Origin: an uncultured Ferrovum sp. | GTDB lineage: Bacteria > Pseudomonadota > Gammaproteobacteria > Burkholderiales > Ferrovaceae | Direction: 5' to 3' | Length of the DNA: 64,000 bases | NCBI GenBank assembly: GCA_903905585.1 | Contig: CAIVHB010000007.1 | Span: forward strand, 37,515 to 101,514 | Shown here: one piece after another, positions 45,560 through 56,652 of the stretch | How the letters are laid out: every line of letters starts with the position of its first letter | How positions within the stretch are numbered: position 1 is the stretch's first letter | Notes under the pieces: generated by a model | Seen by the model: the letters and a program-made list of their open reading frames with translations, nothing else | Told to the model about the DNA's origin: nothing | Database searches by the model: none | Program-made: the position numbers and the translations under genes

Positions 45560-46795
45560 CTAATTTGCTGGCTTGAGCGCTTCGCGCACCTGGTTGATAT
45601 TCATGACATAGCGCAGCGTTCCTAGTAGACATAACACGCCGGCGCACAGCAGCACGATGGGCGCAGTCCAAATTTCGGATAGGTGCCCTAGTATCAAGCT
45701 TCCAATTGGCGCAATACCCAAAAACGAGATCGTGTAGAGGCTCATCACGCGACCGCGCTTATCGTCATCTACGCTATGTTGAACGAGCGTATTGGTGCTA
45801 GCAGCAGTAGAGATAATGCCTGCTCCAACACCTACCATCATCAGCATAGAAAAAGGCAGTGACTGAGATTGAGAAAAAAGCGCAAGACAGAGTCCCGCCA
45901 AAAGGCTGCCGGCAGCAATGATGCTGGGTAATATCGAGATACCTCGACGGGTAGCGAGGAAAAGGGTGGCGCTCACGGCACCAAAGCCTGCCGCCCCAAT
46001 CAGTAAACCGAGAACGCGTGCATCCCCTGCAAATACTTGACCTGCAAAGATCGGCATCAATTGCACATAGGGTGCAACCAATAAACTCAAGATGACCAAC
46101 TGCGCCAGCAGGCGACCGATCACCGGATGATGAAAAGCGTAGCGCACGCCCTCGCTCAGTTCAGCCAGGAGATGGGTAGCGTGAGGCCGGTGCGGTGGAT
46201 TCTTAAGATTGAGGGAGTACAGCACCGAAATTACACCCACATAGCTCACACTATTCAATAAAAAACAGGCGGTTTCACTCAAGGCACTGATCATGAATCC
46301 GGCAACTGAAGGGCCAATTAATCGAGCTAAATTGAACATAAAGGAATTCAGGGCAATCGCACTGGGCATGTCTTTTTTATCGACGACCATCATCACCGTA
46401 AAACTTTGTCGGATGGGCGTATCGAAGGCATTGATGCAGCCCAAGGTGCCCGCTAACACTACGCAATGCCAGGGTTGTGCGCTATGCGTCCAGACGAGCA
46501 CCGCTAGTAAAACGCTTTGGGTGAGAGATAAAAGCTGGGTAACCATTAATAACTTGCGGCGATCAAAGCGGTCAGACCACACACCAGCAAAAGGGGCAAG
46601 AAATAGAATGGGGATTTGCCCGGCAAAGCCTGTCCATCCGAGCCAGGCGGCAGAATGACTTAAGCGCCACACCAGCCAAGACATGGCCACCAACTGCACC
46701 CAAGTGCCAATCAGCGAGCAACCTTGTGCGATGAAAAATCTTCTATACGCTGGGTGCTTAAGGGCTCGTGTAGCGTGGGAAAAAGAAGCGCTCAT
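45560..46795 (-). CDS. MFS transporter, EntS-like
   Basis: 411 residues with about 11-12 membrane segments. QGCSLIGTWVQLVAMSWLV near the start and SDRFDRRKLLMVTQL after helix 2-3 fit MFS_3-type exporters related to EntS. The substrate is unknown. It overlaps the end of valS by one base. Confidence 0.88.
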   Translation of the reverse strand: MSASFSHATRALKHPAYRRFFIAQGCSLIGTWVQLVAMSWLVWRLSHSAAWLGWTGFAGQIPILFLAPFAGVWSDRFDRRKLLMVTQLLSLTQSVLLAVLVWTHSAQPWHCVVLAGTLGCINAFDTPIRQSFTVMMVVDKKDMPSAIALNSFMFNLARLIGPSVAGFMISALSETACFLLNSVSYVGVISVLYSLNLKNPPHRPHATHLLAELSEGVRYAFHHPVIGRLLAQLVILSLLVAPYVQLMPIFAGQVFAGDARVLGLLIGAAGFGAVSATLFLATRRGISILPSIIAAGSLLAGLCLALFSQSQSLPFSMLMMVGVGAGIISTAASTNTLVQHSVDDDKRGRVMSLYTISFLGIAPIGSLILGHLSEIWTAPIVLLCAGVLCLLGTLRYVMNINQVREALKPAN

Positions 46796-49602
46796 TAGCC
46801 CTTTGCTGCTTGCAAAGCCGCTAAGCGCAAAACTTGTGCTTCAAACTCATTCAAGGTGTTGCGGAATCCATTGAGTCGTTCACGCTCCTGTTCTACTACG
46901 GCTGCAGGTGCGCGCGCTACAAAGCCTTCATTGCTGAGTTTGGCATCTGCTTTAGTGATTTCTATTTTGAGTTTTTCTACTTGCTTGCTGAGTCGCTCTA
47001 GCTCCTCAGCAAGATCAATTTCTATCTTAAGCATGAGCTGCAAGCTACCTATCACACAGACCGGTGCACCTTCATCAGGAAGCGCGCCTTCAATGATCTG
47101 AATTTCGGCAAGTCGTGCTAAAAATTGCAGCCAAGCAGTTAAGTTTTTGGCGCGCTCACGCTCTGCAGCATCCCCGGCAATCCATAAAGGTACGCGTTCG
47201 CTGGGGCCTACGTTCATCTCGCCGCGCAAGGTTCGGCAGGCATTGATGAGGTCTTTGAGTAGTGCCACATCTGCAACAGCGCTAGCGTCGATTCTGGAGG
47301 TTTCTGGCGTGGGATAGCGCTGCATCATGATGCTGGTTTCGCCCTCAGCAACTTCTGGACGGCCCGCCAAGGGAGCCACTTTTTGCCAGAGCTCTTCAGT
47401 GATGAAAGGAATGAGCGGATGGGCGAGTCGAAGCGTGGCCTCCAGAACGCGCACCAAGGTGCGGCGGGTACCGCGCTGGGCTTGTGCTAAAGCGTCGTTA
47501 GGGGACGCTGATGTCCCTTGTAGTTGCACCTTGGCAAATTCTAAATACCAATCGCAGTACTCGTCCCAAACAAACTCATACATCGCGCGTGAGGCAAGAT
47601 CTAAACGATAGGTGGCAAACGCTTCGAGTACAGCCGCTTCGGCTTGTTGTAAGCGGGATATGATCCAGAGATCCACCACGGACAAGGTATAGGGGGCTGT
47701 CTCATCTTGTCCGCAATCATGCCCTTCGGTATTCATCAACACGAAGCGCGTGGCATTCCAAAGCTTGTTGCAAAAGTTGCGATAGCCTTCGCAGCGCTGC
47801 AAATCAAACTTGATGTCGCGGCCATGCGTGGCCAAGCTTGCGAAGGTAAAACGTATGGCATCTGAACCAAAGGCTGGGATGCCTTCAGGGAATTCTTTGC
47901 GCGTATTTTTTTCAATCGCACCGCGCTGCTTGGGGTCCATGAGATTACTGGTGCGCTTGGCTACCAAACTTTCTAAGGCAATGCCATCTACCAAGTCGAT
48001 AGGATCCAAAATATTGCCTTTGGATTTACTCATTTTGTTACCTTGCGCATCACGTACGAGGCCAGTTACGTAAACCTCGTGGAAAGGCACCTTGCCAGTG
48101 AAGTGCGTGGTCATCATCACCATGCGCGCTACCCAGAAGAAGATGATGTCAAAGCCCGTGACCAATACACTGCTAGGCAGGAAGGCTTCAAGATGCACCG
48201 TATTATCTGGCCAGCCGAGCGTTGAGAAAGGCCACAGCGCAGAAGAGAACCACGTATCCAGCACATCATCATCGCGCTTCAAAACCTTACCGCCTGATTG
48301 CGCAATGGCCTCTGCTTCTGATTCGGCCACGAAGATATTGCCATCTTCATCGTACCAAGCAGGAATGCGATGCCCCCACCACAGTTGGCGAGAAATACAC
48401 CAGTCTTGAATGTTCTCCATCCAGTGACGATAGGTGGAAGTCCAGTTCTCTGGCACAAAGCGAATCTCTCCTCGGTCTACGACATCCAGCGCAGTTTTTG
48501 CCATGCCTTCGGTGTGCACGAACCATTGATCAGAGAGCATAGGTTCGATGACCTGACGAGTGCGATCACCGCGCGGCACCATGAGCTTGTGAGGTTTGAT
48601 CTCAGCCAGCAGTCCTTGTGTTTCTAGGTCAGCCACGATGCGTTTGCGCGCCTCGAAGCGATCTAGACCTTGATAGGCCGCAGGAGCATTCTCATTGACG
48701 CTGGCTTCGCGAGTAAAAATGTTGATAGGGGTGAGACCATGGCGTTGACCCACGGCCCAGTCATTAAAGTCGTGGGCGGGGGTGATCTTCACACAGCCTG
48801 ATCCAAATTCAGGATCAACATAGGTGTCGCCGATGATGGGAATGGTGCGATCGGTGAGTGGTAATTTTAAAGAGTGTCCGATCAGGTGGCGATAGCGTTC
48901 ATCATCGGGATGCACAGCTACCGCTACATCACCCAATAGCGTTTCAGGGCGAGTGGTCGCAACAGTCAGCCTGCCTTCTCCTGAAGCCAATGGATAGTGA
49001 ATTAACCACATGAAGCCGTCTTCTTCTTCGGAGACAACTTCCAGATCTGATACTGCGGTTTGTAGCTTTGGATCCCAATTGACCAAGCGTTTACCTCGAT
49101 AGATCAGACCTTCTTTAAACAACTGCACAAAGACTTTGGTGACGGCGCGCGAGAGACCTTCATCCATGGTGAAGCGTTCGCGCTCCCAATCACACGACGT
49201 ACCAAGTCTGCGCATCTGACCTGTGATGGTTGAACCTGATTCTTCCTTCCATTGCCACACGCGCTCAAGAAAAGCTTCGCGACCTAATTCTGCACGACTT
49301 TCGCCTTTTGCTTCGAGTTGGCGTTCAACAACGATTTGCGTTGCGATCCCTGCGTGATCCGTGCCAGGTTGCCAGAGGGTGCGATCTCCGCGCATGCGGT
49401 GAAACCGGGTCATCGCATCCATCAGGGTGTGCTGGAAAGCATGCCCCATGTGGAGTGTGCCGGTTACATTGGGAGGCGGGAGCAGAATGCAATAGGCGGG
49501 TTCATTGCCTTCAGTGTGAGAGGCAAAATAGCCACGGGATTCCCATACAGGAGACCAATGCGCTTCAATTGGCGCGGGTTCAAAGCTTTTAGCGAGTTCC
49601 AT
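46795..49602 (-). CDS. valS: Valyl-tRNA synthetase
   Basis: Charges tRNA-Val and edits threonine. 935 residues. HIGH-type motif [15 protein letters not shown] at about 42-56, KMSKS in [15 protein letters not shown], editing domain (about 200-330), and the C-terminal coiled-coil tRNA-binding segment (last 70 residues). It starts one base before the following small gene ends, a valS-x-holC arrangement. Confidence 0.97.
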   Translation of the reverse strand: MELAKSFEPAPIEAHWSPVWESRGYFASHTEGNEPAYCILLPPPNVTGTLHMGHAFQHTLMDAMTRFHRMRGDRTLWQPGTDHAGIATQIVVERQLEAKGESRAELGREAFLERVWQWKEESGSTITGQMRRLGTSCDWERERFTMDEGLSRAVTKVFVQLFKEGLIYRGKRLVNWDPKLQTAVSDLEVVSEEEDGFMWLIHYPLASGEGRLTVATTRPETLLGDVAVAVHPDDERYRHLIGHSLKLPLTDRTIPIIGDTYVDPEFGSGCVKITPAHDFNDWAVGQRHGLTPINIFTREASVNENAPAAYQGLDRFEARKRIVADLETQGLLAEIKPHKLMVPRGDRTRQVIEPMLSDQWFVHTEGMAKTALDVVDRGEIRFVPENWTSTYRHWMENIQDWCISRQLWWGHRIPAWYDEDGNIFVAESEAEAIAQSGGKVLKRDDDVLDTWFSSALWPFSTLGWPDNTVHLEAFLPSSVLVTGFDIIFFWVARMVMMTTHFTGKVPFHEVYVTGLVRDAQGNKMSKSKGNILDPIDLVDGIALESLVAKRTSNLMDPKQRGAIEKNTRKEFPEGIPAFGSDAIRFTFASLATHGRDIKFDLQRCEGYRNFCNKLWNATRFVLMNTEGHDCGQDETAPYTLSVVDLWIISRLQQAEAAVLEAFATYRLDLASRAMYEFVWDEYCDWYLEFAKVQLQGTSASPNDALAQAQRGTRRTLVRVLEATLRLAHPLIPFITEELWQKVAPLAGRPEVAEGETSIMMQRYPTPETSRIDASAVADVALLKDLINACRTLRGEMNVGPSERVPLWIAGDAAERERAKNLTAWLQFLARLAEIQIIEGALPDEGAPVCVIGSLQLMLKIEIDLAEELERLSKQVEKLKIEITKADAKLSNEGFVARAPAAVVEQERERLNGFRNTLNEFEAQVLRLAALQAAKG

Positions 49603-50072
49603 TATTTTTTTGAAGTCTTACTGGGGCGAGAAAGAAGAGGGGATTCGACGGGCAGGGTTGTTTCGGCATCGCCTATATGCTCGATACTTTCAGTTAAGGC
49701 TTCAGCCACACTGACTAAGATGGAGCGACGAAGACCCACAACAGTTTCGGCAAGTGTTTGCTCAACAGCATTTTTCACGGCCTTATTCACCCGCGCACTA
49801 ATGCGATCGTTTAAGTCTGTGGAGAGTGTTCGATAGAGATCACGCATCACTTGCTCAGCGGCCACTGCTAATTGTGCTTGCAGTACCTCACGAGAAACGC
49901 CAGCGGGAATCGGAGCAACAGAAGCAAATCTTGTATCTTCTGAGTTTTGCAAGGCGTCGGTGAGTTCAGGAATTTCTGCCGGAGGTTCCCCTGCAGGAAC
50001 GACAGGGCGCCATGCCCTCAGCAGACTTTCCATGTGTTCCAAAAGGGCATCGGAGTGCAGGTGTTGGCTCAC
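49602..50072 (-). CDS. Uncharacterised protein between valS and holC
   Basis: 156 residues without a named function. It is largely helical, with [20 protein letters not shown] and a Ser/Lys-rich tail. A protein of this size and position (DUF2486-like) is found before valS in other betaproteobacteria; the name is from memory. It overlaps holC by four bases, so the unit holC-x-valS is cotranscribed. Confidence 0.72.
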   Translation of the reverse strand: MSQHLHSDALLEHMESLLRAWRPVVPAGEPPAEIPELTDALQNSEDTRFASVAPIPAGVSREVLQAQLAVAAEQVMRDLYRTLSTDLNDRISARVNKAVKNAVEQTLAETVVGLRRSILVSVAEALTESIEHIGDAETTLPVESPLLSRPSKTSKK

Positions 50073-50518
50073 GATGAGGGTCCTTTGTTTTGTGTGCTTT
50101 GACTCAGATCATGCGTACGCAGTACGTAGCCTCTGTCGCGATAAAAACGAAAACGTTCGCGAGCTTTAGCTTTGTCAGCGTCGGCCGTACTTACGATTTC
50201 GATGAGACGCGAAAAGCGCGAGAATTGTGCGGGTGGTTCTGATTGCAAATTAATCATTAACTCATCATGTGGGACAGTGGCATTCGGATCGCTCATCAAT
50301 AGCACAGGTGTCTCAGACGCGAGAGGATCGTCAACGCGGCAATGAGGGATGAACGACTGTGGCTGAAAAGTCCATAGCCGCTCATCTAATCTCTTTAAAG
50401 CAGATTCATTGGCCAGCAAAACCAGCACACGCAATTTCTTAGCATGCGCTTTATGAATTAACTGACAAGTGAGCTGCAGTCTGTCTTCAACTTGAGTATA
50501 AAAATCTATCTCAGTCAC
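50069..50518 (-). CDS. holC: DNA polymerase III chi subunit HolC
   Basis: 149 residues. Starts MTEIDFYTQVEDRLQLTCQL, with FIPHCRVDD and FSRFSRLIEIVS typical of the chi family. Links the clamp loader to SSB. It is encoded ahead of valS as in many proteobacteria. Confidence 0.9.
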   Translation of the reverse strand: MTEIDFYTQVEDRLQLTCQLIHKAHAKKLRVLVLLANESALKRLDERLWTFQPQSFIPHCRVDDPLASETPVLLMSDPNATVPHDELMINLQSEPPAQFSRFSRLIEIVSTADADKAKARERFRFYRDRGYVLRTHDLSQSTQNKGPSS

Positions 50519-50585
50519 AGGATGTGTCGGACCAGACTATCTAAGCCCATTGCCCGCTTGCTAAAAGGGTTTTTACCCGTTGCAA

Positions 50586-52076
50586 TCACTTCGCTGCGCG
50601 TCCCATCAAGAAGTGCGCAAGCAAGCCCACAGGACGACCTGTAGCGCCTTTATCTCCGCCGCCCTTCCATGCAGTCCCCGCGATATCCAAATGGGCCCAA
50701 TGGTAGGACTCAGCGAAGCGTGCTAAGAAACAGGCTGCAGTAATTGCCCCGGCCATACGACCGCCAATATTTTGAATATCAGCAAAATTGGTTTTAAGCA
50801 TAGGTTGATAGTCATCCCAAATGGGCATGTGCCAAGCGCGGTCATGCGCACTGACTCCGGCTTCTAGTAATTCATCGGCCAAGCTGTCTTGATTAGAAAA
50901 TAGGCCAGAAGCCACACTACCTAAAGCCACAACACAGGCGCCTGTAAGGGTGGCGATATCTACCACAGCATCTGGTTTAAAGCGCTCAGTATAGGTTAAG
51001 GCATCACACAAAATCAGACGGCCTTCGGCATCCGTATTCAAAATCTCAACAGTTTTGCCTGACATAGAAGTCACAATATCCCCGGGGCGCGTGGCTTGAC
51101 CGTCAGGCATATTCTCGCAAGATGGAATGACGCCCACTACGTTTAGAGGTAATTTCAATTCGGCTACGGTTTGCAAAGTACCTAGCACACTGGCAGCACC
51201 GCACATGTCGTATTTCATCTCATCCATTTCAGAGGCAGACTTAATCGAGATTCCGCCCGTATCAAAGGTGATCCCTTTGCCCACTAAGGCGATGGGTTTC
51301 TTTTTACCGCCACCGTTGTATTCCAGCACGATGAACTTAGGGGCCTGACGGCTACCTTGGCTTACCGCCAATAAGGTGTGCATCCCTAGTTTGCGCATGT
51401 GCGCTTCTTCTAACACTGTGACTTTGAGTTTGTGGCTGCGCCCCAGGTTTTTGGCTGCCTGCGCCAAATAGCTAGGGGTGCAAATATTGGGCGGAAGATT
51501 GCCCAAGTCACGCGCAAGATTTTGCCCATGCGCGATGGCTGTCCCGCGCAACACACCGCGCGTAAGTGATTTAGCATCCGTATCAGCGGGAGGCGCAAAG
51601 GTAACCTTAGTCAGCGTGACGGCTTCTTCTTTGGTGACTTTCATGCCGGGACGGGGAGGTTTATAGCTGATTTCTTCAGCGATCACGACTGCGTGCTCAA
51701 GCAAAGACTCACCATCGAGCCCGGCGTGATGATCGCTAGTGAGATGTATTGAGGCGCTTACGCTCTGCGTTGCCGCAATCGCCTTAAAGGCAGAAGTTAA
51801 GACCTCACGATAAGATTTTAGAGAAGCTTCGTCTTCTTTGCCTAAGCCAACCAAAAGCAAACGTTGAGCGGGGATGCCCTCTAACTTACGAAGCATCAGG
51901 CAGGAGCCTGTCTTGCCGGTGATGTCACCCGAGCGCAAAACAGCAGTGATTGCCTTGCTGGTGAGATCATCGACTGCCTTGGCGGCTGCGGAGAGTTTTT
52001 TTCCTTCAAATATGCCTACCACGAGGCAATCTGTTTTGTCTTTCTCGGGGGGCAGTGCTTTTGTGCTAAATTCCAC
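50586..52076 (-). CDS. pepA: Leucyl aminopeptidase PepA
   Basis: Dimetal M17 aminopeptidase. 496 residues. Motifs: GKGITFDTGGISIK with metal ligands, EMKYDMCGAASVLG, and NTDAEGRLIL (catalytic Arg). In E. coli PepA also binds DNA at cer and at carAB. It is divergent from lptF, a common arrangement. Confidence 0.96.
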   Translation of the reverse strand: MEFSTKALPPEKDKTDCLVVGIFEGKKLSAAAKAVDDLTSKAITAVLRSGDITGKTGSCLMLRKLEGIPAQRLLLVGLGKEDEASLKSYREVLTSAFKAIAATQSVSASIHLTSDHHAGLDGESLLEHAVVIAEEISYKPPRPGMKVTKEEAVTLTKVTFAPPADTDAKSLTRGVLRGTAIAHGQNLARDLGNLPPNICTPSYLAQAAKNLGRSHKLKVTVLEEAHMRKLGMHTLLAVSQGSRQAPKFIVLEYNGGGKKKPIALVGKGITFDTGGISIKSASEMDEMKYDMCGAASVLGTLQTVAELKLPLNVVGVIPSCENMPDGQATRPGDIVTSMSGKTVEILNTDAEGRLILCDALTYTERFKPDAVVDIATLTGACVVALGSVASGLFSNQDSLADELLEAGVSAHDRAWHMPIWDDYQPMLKTNFADIQNIGGRMAGAITAACFLARFAESYHWAHLDIAGTAWKGGGDKGATGRPVGLLAHFLMGRAAK

Positions 52077-52220
52077 CTGATTCTCCTTAACTACAACTCG
52101 ATTTTTGCTGCGAGGGGGTCTGACACCATCGATGCTGTTCTGATCGGCGCTGCGTCAAAGACCTAATCCCTGATTATCCTTTTGGGGCGCACTAAAAGTC
52201 AAAACGATAAGCTTTATTCA

Positions 52221-53300
52221 GTGATCTTTTCCCGCAGCTTAGTCCGAGAGTTCAGCCAAACAGGTTTTTCTGTGGCGCTTGCTTTGATGGGGATCCTCCT
52301 CACGGTTTCAGCAGTGAAACTCTTGGGTTTGGCCGCAGGAGGCGTGTTGGCAGCGGATGCGGTGCTTGCCATGTTGGGTTTTGGCGCCTTGAATTATCTG
52401 CCTGTTGTATTGAGCGCCTCCGTATTCATTTCTTTATTGCTGACGCTATCTCGGTGTTGGCGTGAGTCAGAAATGGTGGTTTGGTTTGCATCGGGTGTCA
52501 GTATCACCCGCTTTATTCGTCCTGTGCTGACTTTTGCAGCTCCACTCTCCTTGCTTGTTGCTTTAATGAGTTTGATCATTTCTCCTTGGGCTCTTCAGCA
52601 GCGATCGGTCTATCAAAACCGGCTTGATAGTCGGGATGATGTTTCTTTGGTGGCCCCGGGCGTGTTTCGAGAATCTAAAAACTCCGATCAGGTTTTTTTC
52701 GTGGACGCGCTGTCTGACCAAGAGACCCAAGTATCTAATGTTTTTGTACAGTCGGTGCAAAGTGGGAAGCTGGGCGTTACAGTGGCTGCTAAAGGATTTG
52801 TTCGCTATACCCCTAGTGGTGATCGTTTTATGGTTTTATTGGATGGGCGACGCTATGAGGGTACGCCGGGAACACCAGACTACAACTATACGAATTTTTC
52901 TCGGGCTGAGCTTCGTATAGAGCAGCGCGCTACAAAATCTAGCGATTCGAGTAGCAAGGGGAAGAGCGTGATTGAAATTCTGCAAAACCCAACCCGGGAA
53001 AACATTGCCGAACTGCATTGGCGTATCGGTTTACCCGTCAGTTTACTCATGCTGTCATTGATTGCCATTCCATTATCGTATGTCAATACGCGATCGGCAC
53101 GAAGTGCTAATCTGATCATTGCGATCCTGTGTTACATGATTTACTACAATTTTATGAGCATCGCCCAATCGTGGACAGTGACGGGTCGCGTGAACCCAGT
53201 GGTGGGTATATGGCCTGTTCACTTACTTTTCTTTGGGGTATTTATACTGATGATGAGCTTCAGATCAGGGTTTGGAGGGCTGTTTCGTAAAGGTCATTGA
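52221..53300 (+). CDS. lptF: LPS export permease LptF
   Basis: Inner-membrane component of the LptBFGC complex that extracts lipopolysaccharide. The GTG at 52221 gives MIFSRSLVREFSQTGFSV (359 residues); TTG 52182 would add 13 residues without similarity. Six membrane segments with a periplasmic beta-jellyroll in the middle (about 125-245). LSRCWRESEMVVWFASG is typical. Divergent from pepA as usual, but lptG does not follow. Confidence 0.92.
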   Translation: MIFSRSLVREFSQTGFSVALALMGILLTVSAVKLLGLAAGGVLAADAVLAMLGFGALNYLPVVLSASVFISLLLTLSRCWRESEMVVWFASGVSITRFIRPVLTFAAPLSLLVALMSLIISPWALQQRSVYQNRLDSRDDVSLVAPGVFRESKNSDQVFFVDALSDQETQVSNVFVQSVQSGKLGVTVAAKGFVRYTPSGDRFMVLLDGRRYEGTPGTPDYNYTNFSRAELRIEQRATKSSDSSSKGKSVIEILQNPTRENIAELHWRIGLPVSLLMLSLIAIPLSYVNTRSARSANLIIAILCYMIYYNFMSIAQSWTVTGRVNPVVGIWPVHLLFFGVFILMMSFRSGFGGLFRKGH

Positions 53301-53347
53301 AGTGGGCAAAAAAGTTGGGTACCCGATCATGGTTATCACCATGCGTC

Positions 53348-54205
53348 TTATTCTTCCATCATGATGATGACGTTGGCTTTCATTTCTCGGTAGTCTTGTT
53401 CTGTCACCCCAAGATGCAAACGAACGTGACTCGCCATTTGTCTCCATTCCACCGTTTCGGTAAGCCCTGACAGTTCTCGATTCATTCGATCTGCCATTGC
53501 GCCAATGGCAATTAAAGAACGTGCCACCGGAGAAATAGGGTCTAACACATCAAACATCGCGACATCATGATGGCGTAAAATGCCTTCACACAATTCAGCA
53601 GGCAAGAACCACCCCTTAGCCACGATGTAACCCAGCGATGCGTGATTAGAAGAATAGATTTTATTTTCGCAATCGATGATAGATAAGTCTTGGGCAGCAG
53701 CTTCAGATTCTATTTGATCGTAGTTGCCAAATTTTTGCATGAGCAAAGGCACCCCGATATTCTGGAATAAGACAAAAGTCTGGGCGTCTCCAGGTGCAAT
53801 CAAATGCAGGGTATTAGCAAGATATGCACTGATTCTGGCAGTTTGGTCTGCGCCATACCAAAAGCGCTCCATGAACAGATTGTTCTTCGGAAAAATATTC
53901 CTCAATAACAACCCTGTCACGATCTTGGATACCGTCTCTAGCCCCATAAAATTGACGGCTTGCTCTACCGAACTCAGTTTGGTGGTGAGGCCGTAAAAAG
54001 GCGAGTTTACGGTTTTGAGAATACCCGCAGAAAGGGCAATGTCTTTTCCTATGGTGTTTGAAATCACACGCATGTCAGGAAAAGGTTTTCTCATCTCTCG
54101 ACGGAGTTCATCCACGGCTTCAGGTCGAGAAGGGATTGAAATCCCCTTCAGATACTTATTGAGTTCTTCTTCAGATTGAAGGTTTTCAGGGGTTTGTACA
54201 CGCAT
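53348..54205 (-). CDS. HDOD-domain protein
   Basis: The HDOD domain (about residues 15-225) is found in regulatory proteins, often with signalling functions of unknown output. ATG 54205 gives about 285 residues; the open frame extends further upstream into cobA. Typical segments: YLKGISIPSRPEAVDELRR, IALSAGILKTVNSPFYGL and the ILRHHD motif. It is divergent from cobA, with 145 bases between. Three neighbouring genes (this, the cNMP-binding protein and the Cys-motif protein) look regulatory. Confidence 0.82.
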   Translation of the reverse strand: MRVQTPENLQSEEELNKYLKGISIPSRPEAVDELRREMRKPFPDMRVISNTIGKDIALSAGILKTVNSPFYGLTTKLSSVEQAVNFMGLETVSKIVTGLLLRNIFPKNNLFMERFWYGADQTARISAYLANTLHLIAPGDAQTFVLFQNIGVPLLMQKFGNYDQIESEAAAQDLSIIDCENKIYSSNHASLGYIVAKGWFLPAELCEGILRHHDVAMFDVLDPISPVARSLIAIGAMADRMNRELSGLTETVEWRQMASHVRLHLGVTEQDYREMKANVIIMMEE

Positions 54206-54350
54206 GAAAGGAACTTTATATGAAGCATATTTCAAAAGTATTGAGCTAAGTTCTGTCTTTTGGGCTTGAGTTTTGACTAGAGCCCAAGCTGAATCCCTGA
54301 TACCTTCCCTTAATTGAAAGATAGCTGGAAATGTAGGCAAAGAGAATGCT

Positions 54351-55124
54351 ATGACCAAAAAGGAGAACAATGTAGGACCGAAAAAAGACACAGGCCAAGT
54401 CTTTCTGGTTGGGGCAGGGCCCGGCGACGCTGATCTTCTTACCATTCGGGCCTACCAACTTCTGCTTCAAGCCAATGTAGTACTTTTTGATCATCTGGTT
54501 TCAAAAGCGGTCATGGCACTCATCCCCAATCATATTGAAACCATTTTTGTTGGAAAGCAACGCAGTCGCCATACCCTTCCTCAAGAGCAGATTAATGCAC
54601 TGTTGGTTCGCTTGGCGCAAGAAGGTAAGCGCGTGGTGCGACTAAAAGGAGGAGATCCTTTCATCTTCGGACGTGGAGGCGAAGAAATCGAGACGCTTGC
54701 TGAATATGGCATTCCATTTCAAGTCGTTCCCGGCGTCACTGCCGCCTCGGGCGTGGCGGCGTATTCAGGTATTCCTCTTACCCATCGAGATTATGCCCAA
54801 TCTTGTGTGTTTGTTGCGGGCCACCTTAAAGATCAAAGTGTTGAACTTGACTGGCCCATGTTGGCGAGACCGAATCAAACCATAGTGGTGTATATGGGCT
54901 TGGAAGGCTTGGCCACTATCTGCACCCAATTGGTTGCACATGGGCTTCCTCTGGAAACGCCTGCTGCGGTGATAGAGCAAGGAACCTTGCCTGGTCAGCG
55001 CGTGCTGACAGGTACTTTAAGCACTTTAGCGGCTCAGGCCGTGGATGCACAGATCCAGTCACCCAGTCTGGTGATTGTGGGTGGGGTAGTCAATCTCCAT
55101 CATAAATTGAGCTGGTTTATTTAA
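54351..55124 (+). CDS. cobA: Uroporphyrinogen-III C-methyltransferase
   Basis: Adds two methyl groups to uroporphyrinogen III, leading to siroheme or cobalamin. 257 residues, single-domain. [34 protein letters not shown] and [19 protein letters not shown] fit CobA/CysG-C. The lack of CysG Fe-chelatase and oxidase domains means another gene must finish siroheme. No cobalamin cluster surrounds it. Confidence 0.94.
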   Translation: MTKKENNVGPKKDTGQVFLVGAGPGDADLLTIRAYQLLLQANVVLFDHLVSKAVMALIPNHIETIFVGKQRSRHTLPQEQINALLVRLAQEGKRVVRLKGGDPFIFGRGGEEIETLAEYGIPFQVVPGVTAASGVAAYSGIPLTHRDYAQSCVFVAGHLKDQSVELDWPMLARPNQTIVVYMGLEGLATICTQLVAHGLPLETPAAVIEQGTLPGQRVLTGTLSTLAAQAVDAQIQSPSLVIVGGVVNLHHKLSWFI

Positions 55125-55233
55125 TGGACTTCATTGTTAAGTTATAGACGAAGCCTGGAACTTCAAAATACTATTTCGTTTATGGATCTCATTTACTCAT
55201 TCATCTAATGCTATCTGGCTTTAATTTATCCGC

Positions 55234-55863
55234 ATGACAAAACCATCAGAGCTACTTGTGAAGGTTGCCCCTCGCATTCCGCTTTTTTATGGAATTGGTA
55301 TGGGTGTTATTGAAGACTTAATTAAATGTGGGGCCTTGCTGCATATAAAAAAAGATGAAATTCTTTTTGATGAAGGAGGCGAGCCCGACTCGTTTTTCAT
55401 CCTGCTCAATGGTGAGGCATCCGTTGAAAAAAGCTTAAAAAAAGAGTTTTATCATATTGCTACTTTAGGCAGTGGTGATTGTATTGGGGAAACGAATATT
55501 ATCAATCCGAGTAAGCGTTCTGCGCGTGTCGTCGCACTTACGGATTGTCTTGTTTTTAAGGTGTATGTATTTAAATTAAATATGTTTCCCGGCTTGGTTA
55601 AGGACTTGTATCTGAATATTGCTCGTATATTAGAAAAGCGTTTGCGTGCCAACAATATAGAATTAGCAACCTTAACCGCTAAAACAAGACAGTTAGAAGC
55701 GCAAGTGGTTTCTGTCGCTGAAGATGGGGTTGAAGGCGAAAGTGGGATGTTAGAAGAAGCTCCTGATGACACCCTCTCAGCCCATGATTCACACAACGAA
55801 CTATTTATGCGGACAGAGGGCGATCTTAAACCCGCCTCAACGGAAACGGATCAAACCACTTAA
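55234..55863 (+). CDS. Cyclic-nucleotide-binding domain protein without HTH
   Basis: 209 residues. A cNMP-binding fold (about 10-130) with ILFDEGGEPDSFFILLNGEASVEK and a phosphate-binding cassette like GSGDCIGETNIINPSKRSARV. A helical region follows (about 130-165), then an acidic, Ser/Thr-rich tail. There is no DNA-binding domain, unlike Crp/Fnr. Whether the cassette binds cAMP is unclear. It lies between cobA and the Cys-motif protein. Confidence 0.8.
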   Translation: MTKPSELLVKVAPRIPLFYGIGMGVIEDLIKCGALLHIKKDEILFDEGGEPDSFFILLNGEASVEKSLKKEFYHIATLGSGDCIGETNIINPSKRSARVVALTDCLVFKVYVFKLNMFPGLVKDLYLNIARILEKRLRANNIELATLTAKTRQLEAQVVSVAEDGVEGESGMLEEAPDDTLSAHDSHNELFMRTEGDLKPASTETDQTT

Positions 55864-55943
55864 AATTTGGCATTTTCCTGATGCCAACTTTCATTAAGGT
55901 ATGACATCGTTCAAGACGGAATGTTTGTAGAGGGATTGAGCTT

Positions 55944-56639
55944 ATGTCGGTATTTAAAATTGAATATCAGTTCATTTCTCCAGAGGGTGGAGAAGCTCAA
56001 TTCCCTTTAGAGTTTGATGCGGAACGCATGCTTCCCATCCATCAGCACTTAGAGAATCTTCCAGCTTGGACAGAACTGGGCGTTGAGAAATGCGTGCATT
56101 GTCCTCTGAGTTCAGAGGAATATAAAAGTTGTCCCGCTGCAGTCAGTTTGGTGAAAGTGATTGAGTGGTGCGCCAATATGAGTTCTTTTACAGAGATTGA
56201 ACTTAAAGTCATTACAGAGGAACGTACGATTAGTTCTAAAACGACTGCTCAGCGTGGATTAATGTCCTTGTTGGGTTTGCTGCTTGCAAGTTCGGGGTGT
56301 CCTAAGACTGCTTTTTTGAGACCAATGGCCCGCTTTCATCTTCCTATGGCAACAGAGATTGAGACAAGCTATCGCGTTGTTTCGATGTATCTGCTTGCAC
56401 AATTCTTTGTGGATAAAGCGGGAAGAGAGCCTGATCACTTACTGACTGAATTACGAACGCATTACCTCAGTTTGAGAAAGGTAAATCAGGGGTTGGGGGC
56501 ACGTTTGCGCGAAGCTGCGCCGAACGACTCTAGCGCGAACGCAGTGATTCTCTTGGATTGTTTTGCCTCAGCAATGCCTTACCTCATTGAGGATGATCTA
56601 GAGGATTTAAAAGAGATATTTGCAGGCTACACCGCTTAA
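55944..56639 (+). CDS. Conserved uncharacterised protein with CxxC-x9-C motif
   Basis: 231 residues without known function. Cys50, Cys53 and Cys63 in KCVHCPLSSEEYKSCPAA form a likely metal or redox motif. The rest is mostly helical with no signal peptide. I recall similar proteins in beta- and gammaproteobacteria without a role. It closes the region of normal composition; the G+C-richer island starts after its stop. Confidence 0.72.
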   Translation: MSVFKIEYQFISPEGGEAQFPLEFDAERMLPIHQHLENLPAWTELGVEKCVHCPLSSEEYKSCPAAVSLVKVIEWCANMSSFTEIELKVITEERTISSKTTAQRGLMSLLGLLLASSGCPKTAFLRPMARFHLPMATEIETSYRVVSMYLLAQFFVDKAGREPDHLLTELRTHYLSLRKVNQGLGARLREAAPNDSSANAVILLDCFASAMPYLIEDDLEDLKEIFAGYTA

Positions 56640-56652
56640 TTGAGAAGGCTTC

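Noticed and set aside
48092..48627. Plus-strand frames over valS
   Set aside because: Antisense shadows of a highly conserved gene with strong codon bias.
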